Shown piece after piece: positions 43,104-51,402 of a stretch of 64,000 nt of DNA. Under the pieces are notes generated by a model. It saw only the letters and a program-made list of their open reading frames with translations. It had not been told where the DNA came from and ran no database searches. The number at the start of each line of letters is the position of its first letter. Position 1 is the stretch's first letter. The translations under genes were made by a program, and so were the position numbers. This stretch comes from Mycolicibacterium neoaurum VKM Ac-1815D (GTDB taxonomy: Bacteria; Actinomycetota; Actinomycetes; Mycobacteriales; Mycobacteriaceae), in contig NC_023036.2 in NCBI RefSeq assembly GCF_000317305.3, forward strand, positions 4,898,001 through 4,962,000. Direction: 5' to 3'.

Positions 43104-44668
43104 CCTGCGTCGGCAAACACCGCCTGCGCGGCGTTGTAACCGGGTATGAAGGTGATACCGGGCCCGCCGTGGCATCCGGCGCTGCCCAGGTAGAGACCGT
43201 CGATCGGGATCGGCTGGTCGACAAAACCTTTCGGTCCAGGACGGTTCGGACCCATCTGCTCGGGGTGGATCAGCCCATGGCAGTAGTCGCCACCGGGTGC
43301 GCCGAACATGGTGCTCATGTGCTTGGGCGTGAAGGTGGTGTGCCGGATGATCCGCTGCTCGAAATCCGGTGCCAGTCGCGTGATCTTGTCGATCACCCGA
43401 CGACCCATCTCGACCTTGAGATCCCCGTAGGACGCCCGCGCGTTGCCCTCTACGGGGAACCACAGCGAGAAGGCCGACACCGCATGCTTGCCGGGCGGGG
43501 CGAGGTCCGGATCCTGCACCGAGGGCATCTGCAGTGCGATCGCCGGGTCGGTGGGCACGTCGCCGCGACGGCTCTGCTCCCACTGCTCCTGCAGTTCCTC
43601 CGGAGTGTTGAAAATGCCTATCGCCGACTGCATCTCGGGATCGTTGAGCATCGTGTACGGGTCGGCAAAGGTGAGCAGGCCGTCGAGCGCGAAATGCATC
43701 TGCAGGTAACTGCCACGGTGGTCGGTGCGGGCGAAGCGGTCACGCACGTCGCCGGGCAGCGCGACGGGGTCGAGCAGCTGGGTGACGGTGGTATCGGGCG
43801 ACAATGCGGAGACGACGACGGACGCGCTCAGTTCGCTGCCATCCGCCAGTCGCACCCCGGCGACCCGCCCCGCGGCGGTGCGGATCTGCTCGACCTTGGA
43901 TCGCAGGCGCAGCTCACCACCGCCGTCGATGAGCATATCGCGCAGGTGGGCGGTCAGTGCGCCGATGCCGCCGCGGAGCTTCTTCATCAGCACCGCGTTT
44001 TCGTCGGGCACCGCCAGCCCGAACGCCAGCGCCGCGGCGCTGCCCGGTGTCGCGGGGCCCCGGTAGGTGGTGTTGACCGCCAGGAATGACAGCATGCCGC
44101 GGAGCGCGCCGTGCTTCTCGGCGTCGGGCAGATAGCGGTCCAGCACGTCGGTGACCGAACCGAACAGCATGTCGGTGATGGCCGCGCGCTCGAATTCGTT
44201 TGTCGCGCAGGCATACATCTCGTCGAGAGTCTTGGGCGGCAGGCCCGCCTCGAATCGCCCGAGCGCGCGGGTCGGGGCCTGACTCCAGGCCATCAGCCCC
44301 GCCATGCCGTTGACCGCCTCGGCGCCGTGCACCTCGTTGAGGTGACTGAGTAGCTTCATCGGATCGGTGTAGTAGACGACCGGATCGTCGCCGATACCGC
44401 GCAGCGATACCGACATGACGTCGACGTCGATGCACGGCAACGCGTCCAGGCCGAGCTCGCGGCTCACCACCGCCGAGGTCGGGAACTGCAGGGATCCGGC
44501 GATCTCGAAGTGGTAGCCGTCGAAAAGCTCGACGGTGGAGGCCATTCCGCCGGCGTAGAGCTTGGCGTCCAGGCACAGGGTGCGAAGGCCGGCCCGTTGC
44601 AGCAGGGCGGCGGCGGCCAGGCCGTTGTGGCCCGCGCCGATGACGATGGCATCAAAGCTGTCCGACAT
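43100..44668 (-). CDS. FAD-dependent oxidoreductase, phytoene-dehydrogenase-like
   Basis: This 522-residue flavoprotein is of the phytoene dehydrogenase/PYROXD2 group. The FAD-binding N-terminus is DAIVIGAGHNGLAAAALLQR. Further segments are RGGIGALTAHLRDMLIDGGG, GLYLGSAGCHGGPGITFIPG and YNAAQAVFADAG at the end. The length and C-terminal FAD signature match carotenoid-type desaturases, but no crtB or other carotenoid gene is near, so carotenoid synthesis is not implied. ATG 44668 is chosen by similarity (MSDSFDAIVIGAG). A 26-bp palindrome lies 24 bases upstream, next to the tetR gene. Confidence 0.85.
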   Translation of the reverse strand: MSDSFDAIVIGAGHNGLAAAALLQRAGLRTLCLDAKLYAGGMASTVELFDGYHFEIAGSLQFPTSAVVSRELGLDALPCIDVDVMSVSLRGIGDDPVVYYTDPMKLLSHLNEVHGAEAVNGMAGLMAWSQAPTRALGRFEAGLPPKTLDEMYACATNEFERAAITDMLFGSVTDVLDRYLPDAEKHGALRGMLSFLAVNTTYRGPATPGSAAALAFGLAVPDENAVLMKKLRGGIGALTAHLRDMLIDGGGELRLRSKVEQIRTAAGRVAGVRLADGSELSASVVVSALSPDTTVTQLLDPVALPGDVRDRFARTDHRGSYLQMHFALDGLLTFADPYTMLNDPEMQSAIGIFNTPEELQEQWEQSRRGDVPTDPAIALQMPSVQDPDLAPPGKHAVSAFSLWFPVEGNARASYGDLKVEMGRRVIDKITRLAPDFEQRIIRHTTFTPKHMSTMFGAPGGDYCHGLIHPEQMGPNRPGPKGFVDQPIPIDGLYLGSAGCHGGPGITFIPGYNAAQAVFADAG

Positions 44669-44692
44669 CACCCGAGGCTGACATCGGTCCCC

Positions 44693-44718
44693 ATGTTTTG
44701 TCAATATTGACAAAACAT
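44693..44718. promoter_or_regulatory. 26-bp perfect palindrome, probable TetR operator
   Basis: Two 13-base arms, ATGTTTTGTCAAT and ATTGACAAAACAT, meet without spacer. The site ends directly against the tetR stop codon and lies 24 bases upstream of the flavoprotein start, so it would cover that promoter. The length and perfect symmetry are those of TetR-family operators. Confidence 0.75.
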
Positions 44719-45324
44719 CTAGCGCTGCGGAACCACACCCGCCTCCAGCGAGTCCAGCGCCGTGCGGCACAGCCGGGCCAGCTCGGGCAACGACCGGTCC
44801 TCGGCGAGCATCCACACCTCCATGGCACCGAACACCGCGGCGGCGATGCACCGCGCGGTCACGGTGATCTGCAACCGCGTGTCGATATCGGTGGCCGGTG
44901 GTTGATCGTCGCGCAGGTGCTCCTCGACGACCTCGGCGAAGGATGCCTCGACCTGCCTGATGTGCCGCACGATGCGCCCGGGATCCAGCTCGTCGGAGCG
45001 CAGCTCGGCGATCCGCGCGACGGCGTCGACGTCATAAGGGGATTCCAGGATGGCGGCGTGCACGGCCTCGACGATGGATTCGTCGGCGGACCGGTTGGCC
45101 AGCGCGGTGCGAAACCACTCCAGTCCGGCGTCGTAATCGACGAACAGCAGGTCGTGTTTGGAGGAAAAGTGCCGGTAGAAGGTGCGCAGCGAGACGCCGG
45201 CATCGGCGGCGATCTGTTCGGCGGACGTCTCCTCAACGCCCTGGGCCAAGAAGCGCACCATGGCGGCCTTACGCAGCGCGTCCCTGGTGCGCTCGCTGCG
45301 AGCCGTTTGCGCGGGGCGGACCAT
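44719..45324 (-). CDS. TetR-family regulator of the flavoprotein gene
   Basis: This 201-residue TetR repressor has N-terminal DNA-binding helices TRDALRKAAMVRFLAQGVEE and TSAEQIAADAGVSLRTFYRH, ending FSSKHDLLF. The C-terminal ligand domain is variable. ATG 45324 is chosen by family alignment. It is immediately upstream of the flavoprotein gene on the same strand, separated by only 50 bases that hold the 26-bp palindrome. Local control of the flavoprotein is therefore likely. It is divergent from the MBL-fold gene. Confidence 0.88.
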   Translation of the reverse strand: MVRPAQTARSERTRDALRKAAMVRFLAQGVEETSAEQIAADAGVSLRTFYRHFSSKHDLLFVDYDAGLEWFRTALANRSADESIVEAVHAAILESPYDVDAVARIAELRSDELDPGRIVRHIRQVEASFAEVVEEHLRDDQPPATDIDTRLQITVTARCIAAAVFGAMEVWMLAEDRSLPELARLCRTALDSLEAGVVPQR

Positions 45325-45417
45325 CGGCTCAACGTACCGCAGGGCGAACAACCCCCGACGTACCCGCTTGGGCGAAGTCCATAAGCTCTCAGCAAAGGTC
45401 CACAGGGGGGTCAGACT

Positions 45418-46188
45418 TTGCGCGTCCATCATCTCAATTGCGGCAGCATGCCCGTTCCGAGCGCACCGCTGGTGTGCCACGTCCTGCTCGTCGAGTCCGA
45501 CGACGGACTGATACTGGTCGACAGCGGCTACGGGCTACTCGACTGCGCCGAGCCGGCCCGGCGCCTCGGACCGTTCCGGTTCGCCTCCAGGCCGGTACTC
45601 GATCCGGCCGAGACCGCGGCGCGCCAGATCGCGGCCCTGGGGTTCGCTCGGGAGGACGTCCGGCACATCGTCGTCACGCATTTCGACTTCGATCACATCG
45701 GCGGGATCGCCGACTTCCCTGCCGCGCAGGTGCACGTCACCGCCGCGGAGGCCGCCGGTGCGGTGCACGCGCCGTCATGGCGGGAACGGGTGCGCTACCG
45801 CAGCATCCAGTGGTCGCACGGTCCGACGCTGGTCGAGCACGAACCGGACGGTGAGCACTGGCGCGGATTCGGGGCGGCCAAGGAGATATTGGACGGCGTC
45901 GTGCTGATTGCGCTACCCGGGCACACCCGCGGGCATGCCTGTGTCGCCGTGGACGCCGGGCACCGCTGGGTGTTGCACACCGGTGATGCTTTCTATCACC
46001 GCGGCCGGATCGACGGCAGGCCCATACCGAAGATCCTGGGGATGGAGATGGTGCTGGCCTTCGACCGCAAGCAGGTGCGCGACAACCACATCCGGCTCGC
46101 GGGGCTGGCCGCGCGCAATGAGCCCGACCTGCTGATGGTCAACGCCCACGACCCGATCCTGTTGCAGCAGGCCCGAGCCACCGCCTGA
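45418..46188 (+). CDS. MBL-fold metallohydrolase
   Basis: This 256-residue metallo-beta-lactamase-fold protein resembles lactonases and glyoxalase II-type hydrolases. The metal motif reads [15 protein letters not shown], so the second His of HxHxDH is Asp. Further ligands are in [24 protein letters not shown] and VNAHDPILL. The start is TTG 45418 preceded by a G-rich ribosome site (CAGGGGGG). It lies between two tetR genes; its TGA abuts the stop of the second tetR (TGATCA). The substrate is unknown. Confidence 0.82.
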   Translation: MRVHHLNCGSMPVPSAPLVCHVLLVESDDGLILVDSGYGLLDCAEPARRLGPFRFASRPVLDPAETAARQIAALGFAREDVRHIVVTHFDFDHIGGIADFPAAQVHVTAAEAAGAVHAPSWRERVRYRSIQWSHGPTLVEHEPDGEHWRGFGAAKEILDGVVLIALPGHTRGHACVAVDAGHRWVLHTGDAFYHRGRIDGRPIPKILGMEMVLAFDRKQVRDNHIRLAGLAARNEPDLLMVNAHDPILLQQARATA

Positions 46189-46773
46189 TCAACCGGCGGC
46201 GACCAGCGCGATGGTTGCCTCGACGGCGTCCTCGGTGATATCGCTCATCGTCCCGCCGTTCTCCACGGTGACCGCGGTGAGCTCGCGCAGACCGCCGAGC
46301 AACATGATGATGCGCGGACGGGACACTGGCCCGATACCGGCCTCGCGGAACCGCGGGCTGTCGATCAGAGCGTTGACCATCTCGATGAATTGCTCCATGG
46401 AATCGCGGGTCAGCGCGCGGCCGGCGGCACCCAGCGACGGGCCGTCGCGGATCCAGCTCAGCGTCACATCGGGGCGGGACTCCCCCGAGGCGATCCACGC
46501 CTCGATGGCCTGGCGGGCCTGATCGCGCCATGGCGCGTCGGGATCCACGGCGGCCGAAATCTGACGTATCTGATCGGCATTCGCGTCGGCCAACAGCGCC
46601 ATGAAGCACTCCTCCTTGCTGGAGAAGTACTCGTAGAAGGTGCGCCGCGATGTCCTGGCCCGCCGGACGATATCGGCGATCGTCATCTTGGCGTAGCCGT
46701 CCTCGGCGATCGAGGCCTCACACGCGGCCAGCAACCGGGTGCGGAAGTCGGCCCCGGCTGCGTCCGTCGTCAC
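46189..46773 (-). CDS. TetR-family transcriptional regulator
   Basis: This 194-residue TetR protein has DNA-binding region RLLAACEASIAEDGYAKMTI and ADIVRRARTSRRTFYEYFSS, ending KEECFMALL. The C-terminal domain is of the common mycobacterial AcrR-like type. GTG 46773 starts it. It lies four bases upstream-side of the small membrane protein gene on the same strand, with which it probably shares a transcript. No operator is evident nearby. Confidence 0.85.
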   Translation of the reverse strand: MTTDAAGADFRTRLLAACEASIAEDGYAKMTIADIVRRARTSRRTFYEYFSSKEECFMALLADANADQIRQISAAVDPDAPWRDQARQAIEAWIASGESRPDVTLSWIRDGPSLGAAGRALTRDSMEQFIEMVNALIDSPRFREAGIGPVSRPRIIMLLGGLRELTAVTVENGGTMSDITEDAVEATIALVAAG

Positions 46774-46777
46774 CCGC

Positions 46778-47131
46778 TCACCATATGACGGCGATACCCG
46801 CCGCAGTCAGCGAGAGTGCCCCGGCGAGGTAGAACAACGGCGGCGCGACGGGGTGACCGGTGCGTCGCTGCCGGGCGCTGCCCATGCCCAGCACGCCGCC
46901 CAGGATTACCAGCAGGACCAGCTTGACCCCGATCTTGGGGTAGTTGAGCACGACATCGGACGGCCACGGCGCGGCCAGCGCCAGACCGGTGATCAGCGAG
47001 ACCAGCAGGCCGTAGTCCATGACCCTGGTGAATCGGGGTTGCGCCGAGAGCGCCGCCGACGCCCAGGCGCCGAAGGTGACGGCGAAACCGACGATGTGCA
47101 GCAGCACAACTACGCTGCGTAGTAGCTCCAT
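46778..47131 (-). CDS. Small integral membrane protein, about four helices
   Basis: This 117-residue membrane protein has hydrophobic segments SVVVLLHIVGFAVTFGAWAS, YGLLVSLITGLALAAP, VKLVLLVILGGVLGMG and PLFYLAGALSLTAAGIAVIW. It resembles small conserved actinobacterial membrane proteins of unknown function. It precedes the TetR gene with a four-base gap, so they may form an operon. Confidence 0.7.
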   Translation of the reverse strand: MELLRSVVVLLHIVGFAVTFGAWASAALSAQPRFTRVMDYGLLVSLITGLALAAPWPSDVVLNYPKIGVKLVLLVILGGVLGMGSARQRRTGHPVAPPLFYLAGALSLTAAGIAVIW

Positions 47132-47149
47132 GGCCGGAGCGTACCGCCC

Positions 47150-47746
47150 TCACCGGATGGCCATCACCGGACTGAGGACATCCTTGACGAACTGGCCGAT
47201 GTTCGTCGCCGGGTCGCCGTCGGGGAAGCTGACGGTGGCCAGCACATTGGCCCCGGCGTCGACGAAGTTGGTGTCGGCACGGTCCTGATGGGTCGACGAG
47301 GTCACCAGGATGATGCCCGAGGTATCGGCCTTCTTCGCCAGCGGGACCGAGAAGCGCGCATTCTGCACGGTGCTGTTGGCCTTGTCCTCCACGATGATCC
47401 GGTTGGCCGGGAACCCGAGCATCTGCAGGAGGTTGCGCATCTCGCCTGCCTCGGTGCGGCCCTGGCGCGGATTGCCGCCGGTTACGATGATCGGCGATTG
47501 CGGGAACGCCTGCGCGACGGCCAGCCCGGTCAGCACCCGGGTGAACAGGATGGGTCGCATCCAGCCGTCGGGGGTCAGGCCGTAACCAAGGATCACGATG
47601 GCCGGTTTGGAGAAATCCTTGCCCGCCGGTTGGGCCTGGGCCGCCGGAGCGCCGGCGAGAGCGAACACCGCGAGCAGGGCGGTGACGAGAGCGACCGCGG
47701 CAGCGGTCAGGCGAGTACGTGTTTCATCCCCGAATGATTGCGACAC
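47150..47746 (-). CDS. Exported YdcF/DUF218-family protein
   Basis: This 198-residue protein carries a signal peptide (hydrophobic AVALVTALLAVFALAGAPAA ending before QAQ). The DUF218 domain has AIVILGYGLTPDGWMRPILF, SPIIVTGGNPRQGRTEAGEM, IIVEDKANSTVQNARFSV and ILVTSSTHQDRAD. DUF218 proteins include ElyC and SanA, linked to envelope stress, and are thought to act on envelope lipids or cofactors. Biochemical function is unsettled. It lies downstream of the tRNA cluster and upstream of the small membrane protein gene. Confidence 0.82.
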   Translation of the reverse strand: MSQSFGDETRTRLTAAAVALVTALLAVFALAGAPAAQAQPAGKDFSKPAIVILGYGLTPDGWMRPILFTRVLTGLAVAQAFPQSPIIVTGGNPRQGRTEAGEMRNLLQMLGFPANRIIVEDKANSTVQNARFSVPLAKKADTSGIILVTSSTHQDRADTNFVDAGANVLATVSFPDGDPATNIGQFVKDVLSPVMAIR

Positions 47747-47803
47747 GACTGTTGATCGTGATCAGTGGGAAGGATGTTACGAAGACGACAATTTCGATCT
47801 GAG

Positions 47804-47877
47804 TGGCCAGGGCCGGGATCGAACCGGCGACCTTCCGCTTTTCAGGCGGACGCTCGTACCAACTGAGCTACCTGGCC
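47804..47877 (-). tRNA. pheT: tRNA-Phe (GAA)
   Basis: A full cloverleaf reads on the minus strand, beginning GGCCAGGTAGCTCAGTTGGT, with acceptor arms GGCCAGG/CCTGGCC. The anticodon GAA is at 47841-47843 inside a seven-base loop. The CCA end is not encoded. It is third in a Glu-Asp-Phe cluster. Confidence 0.95.
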
Positions 47878-47919
47878 GGAAGGCCCCGGCCTTTCGACCG
47901 GGATACCTCGCCGAGATGG

Positions 47920-47993
47920 CGACCCTGACGGGACTCGAACCCGCGACCTCCGCCGTGACAGGGCGGCGCGCTAACCAACTGCGCCACAGGGCC
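47920..47993 (-). tRNA. aspT: tRNA-Asp (GTC)
   Basis: The minus-strand cloverleaf begins GGCCCTGTGGCGCAGTTGGT and ends CAGGGTC plus discriminator G; one acceptor pair is a G-T wobble. The anticodon GTC is at 47957-47959. The symbol follows the usual mycobacterial name. Confidence 0.95.
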
Positions 47994-48038
47994 TTGCTCT
48001 GTACTGCTGCACTCCGGTGTGTCACCACCGTCGTGCCG

Positions 48039-48111
48039 TACCCCCAACGGGATTCGAACCCGTGCTACCGCCGTGAAAGGGCGGCGTCCTAGGCCGCTAA
48101 ACGATGGGGGC
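48039..48111 (-). tRNA. gluT: tRNA-Glu (TTC)
   Basis: The minus-strand cloverleaf begins GCCCCCATCGTTTAGCGGCC and ends TGGGGGT plus discriminator A. The anticodon TTC is at 48075-48077. It is first in the Glu-Asp-Phe transcript, divergent from tRNA-Lys. Confidence 0.95.
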
Positions 48112-48249
48112 CTATCCGGATTTCTCCGGGCCGCTCTCAACGCCGGTGACGTTGGAAGCTTCGATAGCTTAGGACACAGCTGCTCGAAATCCCAAACCGG
48201 ATGCCCCCACCCGTCTGATCAGCGGGCCAAGTATCCTTTTCGAGCACAC

Positions 48250-48322
48250 GCCCCTATAGCTCAGTCGGTAGAGCTACGGACTTTTAATCCGCAGGTCCCA
48301 GGTTCGAGCCCTGGTGGGGGCA
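48250..48322 (+). tRNA. lysT: tRNA-Lys (TTT)
   Basis: The plus-strand cloverleaf begins GCCCCTATAGCTCAGTCGGT, with acceptor arm GCCCCTA/TGGGGGC and discriminator A. The anticodon TTT is at 48283-48285. CCA is encoded at 48323-48325. It is divergent from the Glu-Asp-Phe cluster across 138 bases. Confidence 0.95.
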
Positions 48323-48357
48323 CCACGTATTCCGCGCCGCAGGCCGCCCCGGCGTTT

Positions 48358-48406
48358 ACCTGACTTCAGCCCGCCCGCCTCATGCGCTTCGCGACTGAAG
48401 CCAGGT
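48358..48406 (+). terminator. Hairpin downstream of tRNA-Lys
   Basis: Arms ACCTGACTTCAG and CTGAAGCCAGGT pair with one mismatch around a 25-base loop, 33 bases after the tRNA-Lys CCA. It suits tRNA transcript termination, though it lacks a T-run. Confidence 0.5.
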
Positions 48407-48487
48407 AGCTCTCAGCGTCGAAATCTCTACACCAGTTCAGTCTCGACCGCCGGTCGCCTGTGGCGGCTGAAGTAGTGGACGGGTCGC

Positions 48488-48500
48488 TGGGGGCACCACG
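48488..48500 (+). repeat. Copy of the tRNA-Lys 3' end
   Basis: TGGGGGCACCACG, identical to tRNA-Lys 48315-48327 including its CCA, recurs 173 bases downstream. Such copies can mark old integration sites at tRNA genes, but 13 bases may also be chance. Confidence 0.4.
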
Positions 48501-48514
48501 CCAAACCCGGCCCA

Positions 48515-48571
48515 CGAGAGTGACGTTTCCGTGCTCGAACGGCCGCTGGGACCGCAAGAACGTCACTCTCG
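48515..48571 (-). terminator. Hairpin downstream of the Ser/Thr kinase gene
   Basis: Perfect 13-base arms CGAGAGTGACGTT and AACGTCACTCTCG enclose a 31-base loop. The hairpin lies 20 bases past the kinase stop on the minus strand. It shares its core with the hairpin at 27688-27744. Confidence 0.6.
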
Positions 48572-48590
48572 CGGAGTCGGGCCCGGCGCG

Positions 48591-49697
48591 TCAGCGGTCC
48601 GGCTTGGGTTTCGGCCCCTTGTCACCCTTTCCGTTCCCGCCGTTGCCGCGCCCGGGACCCCCAGGCGGACCTGGCGCGGGTGCGGGCGCAGGCGCTGCCG
48701 TGGTCGTGGTCGTGGTCGTCGGCGGTATCGACACCGAGGAGACCGGAGCCGGCGAGGTCGCGCTCGGCGCCGGCGCCGGCGTGGGCGTCCCGTTGCGTGA
48801 GGCGGTATCGACGAGGAAGGCGGCGAGCAGCACGAGCAACGCCACCACCCCGCCCGCCATGGCAAGCACACGGCGCCGACGGCTGCGCGGCCGCGGCACC
48901 ACCACCCGCACCGTCGCGGGGTCGGGCAGCGGCTGATCGAGCACCAGGGTGCCCGGCCGCGCCGAGAGCGCCGCGAGCATCTGCTCGGCACTGGCGAAGC
49001 GCACCCGCTCGTCGGCGGCCAGGGCCCGCTGGATCACCGCCACCAACGCCGCGTCGGCGTCGGGGCGCAACGCCGCCAGATTCTCGTGCGGCAGCGGGAT
49101 TCGGCCGACGAGACCCTCGGCAGCCACCATCGCGGCGGCGTAGAGATCATCGGCGACCGTCGCGGGATGCCCGGCCAACCGTTGCGGACTCAGATAGCCC
49201 AGCGTCCCGACGACCTGGCCGGTCATGGTGTGCGCGGAGGTGGGACTCTTGGCGATCCCGAAATCGGCGATCTTGATACCGCCGGCCGCCGTGACCAGGA
49301 TGTTGGCCGGCTTGATATCGCGGTGCAGGATCCCGGCGGCATGGGCGGCGGCCAGACCGGAAAGCAACTCGCACAACAGCACCCGCACCTGCTGTGCGGG
49401 CACCGGACCGGCGGCGAACACATCGGCCACCGTGCGCCCGGGAAGCCGTTCCATCACCAGGTAGGGCAGGCCGTTGTGTTCACCGCTGTCATGCACGGCA
49501 ACGATGTTCGGGTGGTTCAGGGTGGCGACCGCGCGCGCCTCGGACTCGAAGCGCCTCCGGTCGCCCGCCGTCGGGTCCATCAGCTTGATCGCGACCGGGC
49601 GTCCCAGCCGGGTGTCCCAGCCGTCATGCACCGCGGCCATCCCGCCGCGGCCGAGCAGTCCGCGCAATTCGTAGCGACCGCCGAGTGGCTGCTGCAT
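48591..49697 (-). CDS. Transmembrane Ser/Thr protein kinase (PknB-type)
   Basis: This is a 368-residue eukaryotic-like kinase. Kinase domain, about 9-265: glycine loop LLGRGGMAAVHDGWD, Lys in VAIKLMD, catalytic loop GILHRDIKPANILVT, DFG in IKIADFGIAKS, and activation segment GTLGYLSPQRLAGHP, where the usual APE/SPE reads SPQ. A membrane helix follows at about 287-307 (LAMAGGVVALLVLLAAFLVD). The short outside tail is Thr/Pro/Gly-rich (SIPPTTTTTTTAAPAPAPAP, then GNGGNGKGDKGPKPKPDR) with no PASTA or other sensor domain. ATG 49697 is set by the family start GGRYELRGLLG. Its targets are unknown. Confidence 0.88.
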   Translation of the reverse strand: MQQPLGGRYELRGLLGRGGMAAVHDGWDTRLGRPVAIKLMDPTAGDRRRFESEARAVATLNHPNIVAVHDSGEHNGLPYLVMERLPGRTVADVFAAGPVPAQQVRVLLCELLSGLAAAHAAGILHRDIKPANILVTAAGGIKIADFGIAKSPTSAHTMTGQVVGTLGYLSPQRLAGHPATVADDLYAAAMVAAEGLVGRIPLPHENLAALRPDADAALVAVIQRALAADERVRFASAEQMLAALSARPGTLVLDQPLPDPATVRVVVPRPRSRRRRVLAMAGGVVALLVLLAAFLVDTASRNGTPTPAPAPSATSPAPVSSVSIPPTTTTTTTAAPAPAPAPGPPGGPGRGNGGNGKGDKGPKPKPDR

Positions 49698-49723
49698 GCG
49701 GTCCACCGTAGACCGCGCGGTGA

Positions 49724-50719
49724 CTACACCTGAGGGCAGTAGAAGTTCGGGTTGCCCCGGTACTCCACGGGCGGGAGATTGCGGGCCGGGGTCTGCACCA
49801 GCGGCGAGTCGGCGGGCAACCGGCCGCTGGCCCGATCCACCGCGGAGCGCTTGCGCGGGTGCATCAACGAGCGCTTGGGCAGCACCTTGCCCGCGAACGT
49901 GATGACCTCGCACAGCCGGTCGTGCAGGAACTGTTGCCGCGGTGTCCAGGTGTAACCCATCAGCTCGCGCACCGGCTCGTCATAGAGGGCCACGGTCATG
50001 AACGTCAGGAAGCGCTGCATCACCTTCAGATTCAGCTTCCATAGCGGGTCCGGAATCCATTGCAGGGAGGGATGTTTGGGCATCGTGGACAGATCCATCA
50101 CGGTGACGGCGGCCCAGTTGCGCTCCAGGACCTCGGTGCACATGTGATCCCAGTAGGCCTCGAACTCCTCCCAGGACTTCGGCACCGGCCGCATGCTCAT
50201 GCCGTACATGCGGTACCACTGCACGTGCTCGTCGAACAGTTGACGCTTGTCGGCGAGCGAGATACCGCCGCCGAACTTCTCGGCCGCCAGCAGCGTCGAC
50301 TTGAAGAACGTCGCATGCGCCCAGTAGAAGACGTCCGGGTTCAGCGCGCTGTAGCGCCGCCCCAGCTTGTCCACACCCTTGATGCCGATGTGATAGTCGC
50401 GGACCTCGGCACCGGTCTGCGGCGCCCGGTCACCGTCGAAGACCACGCCGCCGATCGGGTAGATCGACCGCAGCAGGCGCGGGATGCGCTCGATGAAGAA
50501 GATCGAATGCTCCTCGACCGCGGCCCCGAGCTGCGGGTGCATGTTCTGCATCGACCCGGCCCAGGTGCCCTGGAACAGTCCCGTCCACTGTCCGAAGTAC
50601 TTCCAGGTGAGTGAGTCCGGCCCGAGCGGGACGTCGTCGTATCCGGCGCTCACGGGGCAACCGGCAGCACCGGCGGAATCGCTGGTCACCGGGCATGTCT
50701 CGGACGTATCTTGAGTCAC
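49724..50719 (-). CDS. DUF2236 / MpaB-type oxygenase family protein (Rv0826-like)
   Basis: This 331-residue protein is of the DUF2236 (MpaB/latex-clearing-like) family, whose characterised members are heme-dependent oxygenases acting on polyisoprene or mycophenolic acid. Family segments are SMQNMHPQLGAAVEEHSIFF, FYWAHATFFKSTLLAAEKFG and WYRMYGMSMRPVPKSWEEFE. His residues likely to bind heme lie in WAHATF and near DEHVQWYRMYG. GTG 50719 is preceded by GGAAGG at six bases. It is divergent from a TetR gene, an arrangement that resembles Rv0825c-Rv0826 in M. tuberculosis. Confidence 0.82.
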   Translation of the reverse strand: MTQDTSETCPVTSDSAGAAGCPVSAGYDDVPLGPDSLTWKYFGQWTGLFQGTWAGSMQNMHPQLGAAVEEHSIFFIERIPRLLRSIYPIGGVVFDGDRAPQTGAEVRDYHIGIKGVDKLGRRYSALNPDVFYWAHATFFKSTLLAAEKFGGGISLADKRQLFDEHVQWYRMYGMSMRPVPKSWEEFEAYWDHMCTEVLERNWAAVTVMDLSTMPKHPSLQWIPDPLWKLNLKVMQRFLTFMTVALYDEPVRELMGYTWTPRQQFLHDRLCEVITFAGKVLPKRSLMHPRKRSAVDRASGRLPADSPLVQTPARNLPPVEYRGNPNFYCPQV

Positions 50720-50791
50720 TGACGACCTTCCGTTCGGGTCGGGGAAGCAATTCTGACTACACCCGTTGTCACCAAGCAGCTTAGGAGTGAT

Positions 50792-51379
50792 GTGCCGTCC
50801 GGTCAACGACGCGGTCGATGGTCCGGCGTTCCCCTGCAGGACCGCCAGGCGCTGCGCCGCAACGAGCTGATCAGCGCGGGCATCGCGCTGCTCGGCGCCG
50901 CCGACGGACCGGCACTGACGGTCCGCGCGGTCTGCCGGGCGGCCGGCCTGACCGAGCGGTACTTCTACGAAAGCTTCACCGACCGCGACGTTTTCGTACG
51001 CGCCGTCTACGACGAGGTGTGCCAGGCGGCCATGACCGCACTGCTGGCGGCACAGACACCGCGCGCCGCAGTGGAACAATTCGTCGAGCTGATGGTCGAC
51101 GACCCGACTCGCGGCCGGGTACTGCTCCTGGCACCCGAGCGCGAGCCGGTGCTGGTGGCCTCGGGCGCGGAGTGGATGCCCGACTTCATCGCCCTCATCC
51201 AGCGCAAGCTCACCCAGATCGCCGATCCGGCAGTGCAGGAAATGGTGGCCACCGGACTGGTCGGCGCGCTCACCGCACTGTTCACCGCCTACCTGAACGG
51301 CCGCCTGGCGGCCGGCCGCGAACAGTTCGTCGACTACTGCAGCACGTTGCTCCTCAATCGGGCCGCCGCCCATCAGTAA
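50792..51379 (+). CDS. TetR-family regulator (Rv0825c-like)
   Basis: This 195-residue TetR protein has DNA-binding part RRNELISAGIALLGAADGPA and LTVRAVCRAAGLTERYFYES, ending FTDRDVFVRAV. GTG 50792 has TAGGAG upstream. It is divergent from the DUF2236 gene with 72 bases between and lies 121 bases upstream of desA1. It may control either. No perfect palindrome is seen in the divergent gap. Confidence 0.85.
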   Translation: MPSGQRRGRWSGVPLQDRQALRRNELISAGIALLGAADGPALTVRAVCRAAGLTERYFYESFTDRDVFVRAVYDEVCQAAMTALLAAQTPRAAVEQFVELMVDDPTRGRVLLLAPEREPVLVASGAEWMPDFIALIQRKLTQIADPAVQEMVATGLVGALTALFTAYLNGRLAAGREQFVDYCSTLLLNRAAAHQ

Positions 51380-51402
51380 CGGTGAGCATGCCCAAAAGAC
51401 GG

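Noticed and set aside
43100-44668. A carotenoid biosynthesis cluster suggested by the phytoene-dehydrogenase-like gene
   Set aside because: No crtE, crtB or lycopene cyclase gene is near, and this FAD family has many members with other substrates.
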